From contig JAAXUL010000249.1 of the NCBI GenBank assembly GCA_013336035.1, forward strand, positions 1-9,370: DNA of 9,370 nucleotides. Reading direction: 5' to 3'. The number at the start of each line of letters is the position of its first letter. The first letter of the stretch is position 1. Of the stretch, positions 6,586-9,370 are shown piece after piece. The position numbers and the translations under genes are program-made. The stretch comes from Chloroflexales bacterium. Its GTDB lineage: Bacteria; Chloroflexota; Chloroflexia; Chloroflexales; Chloroflexaceae. Under the pieces are notes generated by a model, which was not told where the DNA came from, made no database searches, and was given only the letters and a program-made list of their open reading frames with translations.

Positions 6586-6598
6586 CGCGTGCGCCACA

Positions 6599-7687
6599 TC
6601 ATCCATCGCTGAGGCCGTTCACCGTCCGAACCTCCTGGCGCTGCCGGCGCCAGGTCGCCGGCGGCTGGCCGATGGCCCGCTTGAAGGCCCGGTTGAAGGC
6701 GTCCTCCGAGTGGTAGCCGGTGCGCTCGGCGATCTGCCGCATGCTCAGAGTCGTCACGCTCAGGAGCGACTGGGCCAGCTGCATGCGCCAGCCCTGCAGA
6801 TACTGCATCGGGGGCTCGCCGATAGCGCTTCGCGCCAGCTTCGCTAACAGGGCGCTGAAGCGCTGCGCCAGGGCCGAGCGCGAGAGGTTGGCGGCCCGGG
6901 CCAGCTCCTCGACCGTCCACGGGCGCTCCGGCTGGCGATGCATCAGCTGGAGGGCGCAGCCGACCACCGGGTCGCGCACCCCGGCCAGCCAGCCGGTCTC
7001 CGCCGCTGGGAGCTGGAGCATATAGCGCCGCACCACCTCCACAAAGAGCAGCTCGGTGAGCCGGGGCAGCATCGCGGCGCTGCCCGCCTGCTCGCGCTCC
7101 GCCTCGGCAATCGTGTGCTGGAGCGTAGTCTCCAGCCAGCCGCCGGCGTCCGCCCGCACCACGCACCAGGGGGGCAGCGCCGCCGCGGTCGCGGCCTCCA
7201 GCGGCTCGGCGCGGGCGCCCACGCGCACCAGCAGCGTCGGCGGCAGCGCCCCGAGCAGCGGATTGAAGCGCTGGTCGCACTGGAGATACCCGCACAGGAA
7301 GTGGGTGGCCACACCGCCCCAGCCATCGGCCAGCTGCGGGAGGTGCCCGTCAGGTGGCGCCGACTGGAGGAAGCCCAGCACCCGCGCGGTGATATCGGCC
7401 TCGGGCAGGGCCTCGGCCTGGCTGCGCAGCAGGTGCAGATCGGCGTGCGGAAAGATGATCACATCGCCGGGCGTGAGGGGGATCGCGGGCTGCCCCGGCC
7501 GCGCCGCCCAGCAGCCCCCGCTCACGATGAGATGGAAGATCGTGAGGTGGTCCGCCCGCGTGTGGAGCAGGCGCTGGTAGCCCTCGCGCGCGGGCGAGAC
7601 GGCGGACCAGGGCGCGGTGAAGCGGGCGGTGAAGAAGAGGGCCCCGGCCAGCCGGACCACGCGCAGGGCATCGGAGAGCACGTCCAT
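6599..7687 (-). CDS. AraC/XylS-family transcriptional regulator with Cupin_6 sensor domain
   Basis: The 362-residue protein begins 'MDVLSDALRVVRLAGALFF', the typical start of Cupin_6 AraC regulators. GGAGG lies about 6 nt before this ATG (7685-7687), so the longer frame to 7789 is rejected. The cupin-like effector domain runs to about residue 205 ('LTPGDVIIFPHADLHLL' is its core). The DNA-binding domain has two helix-turn-helix units: about 256-281 ('TVEELARAANLSRSALAQRF') and about 310-340, ending 'GYHSEDAFNRAFKRAIGQPPATWRR'. Oddly, eight residues (LAKLARSA, 281-288) sit between the first HTH and the 'IGEPPMQYL' linker, where relatives usually run straight on. Regulators of this type often control a divergent neighbour, here the methyltransferase at 7982. 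The family is certain; ligand and targets are not. Confidence 0.93.
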   Translation of the reverse strand: MDVLSDALRVVRLAGALFFTARFTAPWSAVSPAREGYQRLLHTRADHLTIFHLIVSGGCWAARPGQPAIPLTPGDVIIFPHADLHLLRSQAEALPEADITARVLGFLQSAPPDGHLPQLADGWGGVATHFLCGYLQCDQRFNPLLGALPPTLLVRVGARAEPLEAATAAALPPWCVVRADAGGWLETTLQHTIAEAEREQAGSAAMLPRLTELLFVEVVRRYMLQLPAAETGWLAGVRDPVVGCALQLMHRQPERPWTVEELARAANLSRSALAQRFSALLAKLARSAIGEPPMQYLQGWRMQLAQSLLSVTTLSMRQIAERTGYHSEDAFNRAFKRAIGQPPATWRRQRQEVRTVNGLSDG

Positions 7688-7714
7688 CGGTCGCCTCCAC
7701 GATGGGTCGCGATC

Positions 7715-7743
7715 ATCGTAGCGAGGCCTGGCGCCGCAGTCAA
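7715..7743 (-). promoter_or_regulatory. Sigma70-like promoter of the AraC-family gene
   Basis: On the minus strand TTGACT (7743 to 7738) and TACGAT (7720 to 7715) are 17 bp apart, matching 5/6 and 4/6 of the consensus. Transcription would start near 7708 and give a leader of about 20 nt with the ribosome site. It is the best promoter match in the window. Confidence 0.6.
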
Positions 7744-7747
7744 CCCC

Positions 7748-7766
7748 GCTGGCGCCTCGGTCATAG
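7748..7766 (-). repeat. CTATGAC-CGA-GGCGCCAGC element, second copy (upstream of the AraC gene)
   Basis: This stretch ends 4 bp upstream of the -35 of the AraC promoter. It equals the 6550-6565 element in 16 bases plus a 3-base insert. It includes TATGACCG, one base from the TGTGACCG half-site of the direct repeats, but no second half-site lies 11 bp away. A shared operator is possible; chance cannot be excluded. Confidence 0.35.
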
Positions 7767-7792
7767 ACGGCCCGCCCGCCAGGCGGCATACT
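7764..7792 (+). promoter_or_regulatory. Weak candidate promoter of the methyltransferase gene, divergent from the AraC promoter
   Basis: TAGACG (7764-7769, 4/6 to TTGACA) is 17 bp from CATACT (7787-7792, 4/6 to TATAAT). A short palindrome CCGCC-A-GGCGG (7776-7786) fills much of the spacer and could be an operator. Its -35 is only 20 bp from the -35 of the AraC promoter on the other strand. The leader would be about 180 nt. Other start sites are possible. Confidence 0.28.
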
Positions 7793-7883
7793 GGGGCAAA
7801 GGTAGTGCGTAGAACGTAGAAGACTGGGCAGCGCTTCCTGACGCCCTGTGCCAACGAGAGCGCCCCACCGAGGCTGCCTGATC

Positions 7884-7904
7884 CTGCACGAGACGAGAGT
7901 GCAG
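7884..7904. repeat. Inverted repeat CTGCAC-N9-GTGCAG in the methyltransferase upstream region
   Basis: Perfect 6-bp arms at 7884-7889 and 7899-7904 flank the 9-base spacer GAGACGAGA. It may be an operator or a leader hairpin. No poly-T follows, so it is not a standard terminator. Confidence 0.4.
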
Positions 7905-7947
7905 CACCAGCGGTAGCGGTTGCCCTGCTGGGCGGCGGTCGTTCATC

Positions 7948-7968
7948 CTGACACACGCCCAGTGTCAG
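7948..7968. promoter_or_regulatory. Inverted repeat CTGACAC-N7-GTGTCAG abutting the methyltransferase ribosome binding site
   Basis: Perfect 7-bp arms (7948-7954 and 7962-7968) with a 7-base loop end just before the AAAGGAG ribosome site (7969-7975). A further GTGTC at 7975-7979, sharing the last G of that site, could pair with the same left arm. The element could be a repressor operator near the gene start, or an RNA hairpin affecting ribosome access. The symmetry is directly seen; the function is inferred. Confidence 0.5.
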
Positions 7969-7981
7969 AAAGGAGTGTCCG

Positions 7982-8791
7982 ATGGTCGCACGTGATCGAC
8001 GGTCTGACGTGCGCTCGCCCGCCGAGGTCTATGAGGAGCGCTTCGTTCCTGCGCTGTTTCAGCAATGGGCGCCCGTGGTCGCCGATGCCGCGGGGATCGG
8101 GCCGGGCCAGCAGGTGCTCGACGTCGCCTGCGGCACGGGGGTGCTGGCCTGCGCCGTGGCCGAGCGCGTCGGGCAGAGCGGCGCGGTCGTGGGCCTCGAC
8201 CTCAACGAGGCCATGCTCGTGGTCGCCCGGCGCAAGGGCGCCGCGGTCACCTGGGAGGCCGGGCGCGCCGAGGCGCTGCCCTTCCCGGAGGCACGCTTCG
8301 ACGCGGTCGTCAGTCAGTTCGGGCTCATGTTCTTCGCCGATCAGCTGGCCGCGCTGCGCCAGATGTGGCGCGTGCTGCGGCCCGGCGGGCGCCTGGCCGT
8401 CGCCGTCTGCGGCGCCCTCGACCGCTCGCCTGGCTACGCGGTGCTCGCCGAGCTCCTCCACCGGCTGTTCGGCCCACCAGTCGCGGACGCCTTCCGCGCG
8501 CCCTTCGCCCTTGGCGATCCGGAGCGGCTGCGCGCCCTCTGTGAGACCGCCGGGGTAGTTGGCGTGCAGGTCACGCAGCACGACGGGACCGTGCGCTTCG
8601 CCTCGATCGCCGACCTGGTCTTCACGGAGCGCGCGTGTGTCTGGACCCTCGGTGGCCTGCTCGACGAGGCGCAGTTCGCGCGGCTCCTGGCAGAGGCCGG
8701 GCCGGCGCTCCTGCCGTTCACGGAGGCTGATGGCACCGTCGCCTTTGCCATGCCGGCGCTCATCATCACGGCTACGAAACGAGGAGGCTGA
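7982..8791 (+). CDS. Class I SAM-dependent methyltransferase (UbiE/Methyltransf_25-like)
   Basis: The 269-residue cytoplasmic protein has a Rossmann-like SAM-binding core. Motif I is 'VLDVACGTGVLA' (45-56) with D47 and the glycine loop. The acidic residue that usually binds the SAM ribose is D73 in 'VVGLDLNEAML'. The 'AEALPFPEARFDAVVSQFGLMFF' stretch (97-119) is the post-II region of UbiE-like enzymes, and 'VLRPGGRLAVAV' (131-142) is the strand-turn-strand motif III. The C-terminal half carries the variable substrate cap, so the acceptor cannot be read from sequence; the 'ubiquinone/menaquinone' label often given to such genes should not be assumed. The ATG has AAAGGAG 6 nt upstream. The gene is divergent from the AraC/Cupin_6 regulator and likely controlled by it, and is followed after 57 nt by another methyltransferase in the same direction. 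Confidence 0.9.
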   Translation: MVARDRRSDVRSPAEVYEERFVPALFQQWAPVVADAAGIGPGQQVLDVACGTGVLACAVAERVGQSGAVVGLDLNEAMLVVARRKGAAVTWEAGRAEALPFPEARFDAVVSQFGLMFFADQLAALRQMWRVLRPGGRLAVAVCGALDRSPGYAVLAELLHRLFGPPVADAFRAPFALGDPERLRALCETAGVVGVQVTQHDGTVRFASIADLVFTERACVWTLGGLLDEAQFARLLAEAGPALLPFTEADGTVAFAMPALIITATKRGG

Positions 8792-8806
8792 GCGTGAGCG
8801 CCAAGG

Positions 8807-8815
8807 TGGTATCAT
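8807..8815 (+). promoter_or_regulatory. Extended -10 candidate in front of the second methyltransferase
   Basis: TGGTATCAT combines the TGn extension with TATCAT (5/6 to TATAAT), 33 nt before the ATG at 8849. Only a poor -35 (CTGAGC at 8788-8793) is present, which an extended -10 can tolerate. It suggests the second methyltransferase can be transcribed independently of the first. The TGGTA start is shared with the -10 candidates of otsB and the HEAT gene. Confidence 0.4.
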
Positions 8816-8848
8816 CCGGCCACCCCTGCCAACATCGCTGGAGGTGCT

Positions 8849-9370
8849 ATGAGCGCTTGTGATGTCGATGCGCGGATCGCCGCACACTACGGCCCGCATG
8901 ACCTGACGCAGACGATCCTCGCGGCCCTGGTGGCGGCCGGCAAGGCCGAGGGCCGGCTCACGCCGGACGATCTGGCGCCGCTCGACCAGTTCCACACCCG
9001 CGGGAAGGTCGCCACCCTGGAGCTGGCGGAGCGGGCTGGCCTCACCGCGGCGACCCGCGTGCTCGATCTGGGCGGCGGCGTCGGGGGCGCCGCCCGGCTC
9101 CTCGCCGTCACCTTCGGCTGCCAGGTGGAGGTGCTCGATCTCACCGCAGCCTACTGTGTGGCCGGGCAGCTACTGACCGCGCGCTGCGGCCTGTCGGATC
9201 GGATCGCCTTCCAGCACGGCAGCGCGACCGAGCCGCCCTACCCCGATGAACAGTTCGACCTGGTCTGGACGCAGCACAGTACGATGAACATCGCGGACAA
9301 GGGGCGGCTCTTCCGGGAGGCGCGGCGGGTGTTGCGCCCCGGCGGGCGCCTGGCGCTCCACGAGGTGCTG
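8849..9370 (+). CDS. Class I SAM-dependent methyltransferase, N-terminal part (3' truncated by window edge)
   Basis: The frame starts at ATG 8849-8851, directly after a GGAGGT ribosome site (8840-8845), and stays open to the window edge, giving 174 residues without a stop. A helical lead (1-60) contains 'LDQFHTRGKVATLELAERAGL', a form common in methyltransferases related to sarcosine/dimethylglycine N-methyltransferases. SAM motif I is 'VLDLGGGVGGAARLLA' (71-86), with D97 in 'VEVLDLT' as the likely ribose ligand. 'EPPYPDEQFDLVWTQHSTMNI' (128-148) and 'VLRPGGRLALHEVL' (161-174) complete the core. The remainder, including most of the substrate cap, is missing. Substrate is unknown; the resemblance to betaine-pathway enzymes is by local motif only. 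It is not a copy of the preceding methyltransferase beyond shared family motifs, and probably forms a loose pair with it. Confidence 0.88.
   Translation, partial: MSACDVDARIAAHYGPHDLTQTILAALVAAGKAEGRLTPDDLAPLDQFHTRGKVATLELAERAGLTAATRVLDLGGGVGGAARLLAVTFGCQVEVLDLTAAYCVAGQLLTARCGLSDRIAFQHGSATEPPYPDEQFDLVWTQHSTMNIADKGRLFREARRVLRPGGRLALHEVL

Noticed and set aside
7688..7789. N-terminal extension of the AraC regulator by 34 residues
   Set aside because: It would cover the good TTGACT-17-TACGAT promoter, and the 'MDVLSDALR' start with GGAGG upstream is typical for the family.
7943..8995. 350-codon open frame on the minus strand over both methyltransferase genes
   Set aside because: Antisense shadow of a clear SAM methyltransferase and spanning an intergenic gap; no motif or sensible ribosome site.
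1..9370. CRISPR arrays, tRNA/rRNA genes, insertion sequences, prophage or toxin-antitoxin modules
   Set aside because: No regularly spaced repeats, cloverleaf-like or rRNA-like sequence, transposase or phage-type protein was seen; all large frames are accounted for by ordinary chromosomal genes.

Overview
This GC-rich window (roughly two-thirds G+C by eye, strong third-position GC bias) looks like a chromosomal segment from a free-living bacterium. HEAT-repeat proteins, a PhoB-type two-component pair, a Cupin_6-type AraC regulator and several UbiE-like methyltransferases would suit Chloroflexota, but an actinobacterial or other GC-rich origin cannot be excluded from the sequence alone. There is no sign of mobile elements, CRISPR, tRNA or rRNA.

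Layout, left to right: (1) 1-609, the C-terminal effector domain of a LysR-type regulator cut by the window edge; (2) 761-1309, a small HEAT-repeat protein; (3) 6489 down to 1338 on the minus strand, a tightly packed four-gene unit, otsB - otsA - sensor histidine kinase - PhoB/OmpR-type response regulator, with a 28-nt overlap, a 7-nt gap and a 20-nt overlap at the three junctions; (4) 7687 down to 6599, an AraC/XylS regulator with a Cupin_6 sensor domain; (5) 7982-8791, a class I SAM-dependent methyltransferase transcribed divergently from it; (6) 8849 to the right edge, the N-terminal part of a second SAM methyltransferase.

The ots unit makes trehalose: OtsA joins UDP-glucose (or another NDP-glucose) to glucose-6-phosphate and OtsB dephosphorylates the product. 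Its apparent co-transcription with a membrane kinase and its response regulator suggests sensing of an external stress coupled to compatible-solute synthesis.

The most striking non-coding signal is a pair of almost identical 20-bp elements (18/20 identical), each a direct repeat of TGTGAC with an exact 11-bp period. One lies upstream of otsB (6566-6585) and the other over the LysR stop codon, upstream of the HEAT gene (604-623). Each is followed at nearly the same distance (34 and 35 nt) by a TGGTA(C/G)GCT extended -10-like sequence. An 11-bp direct repeat is the typical operator form for PhoB/PhoP-type regulators, so the simplest model is that the operon's own response regulator (or a PhoP/PhoB homologue elsewhere) controls both trehalose synthesis and the HEAT protein. 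This is inference, but it is specific and testable.

A second regulatory island is the 294-bp region between the AraC gene and the first methyltransferase. It has a good sigma70-like promoter for the AraC gene, a weaker divergent promoter, and a long leader with two inverted repeats, one directly next to the methyltransferase ribosome binding site.
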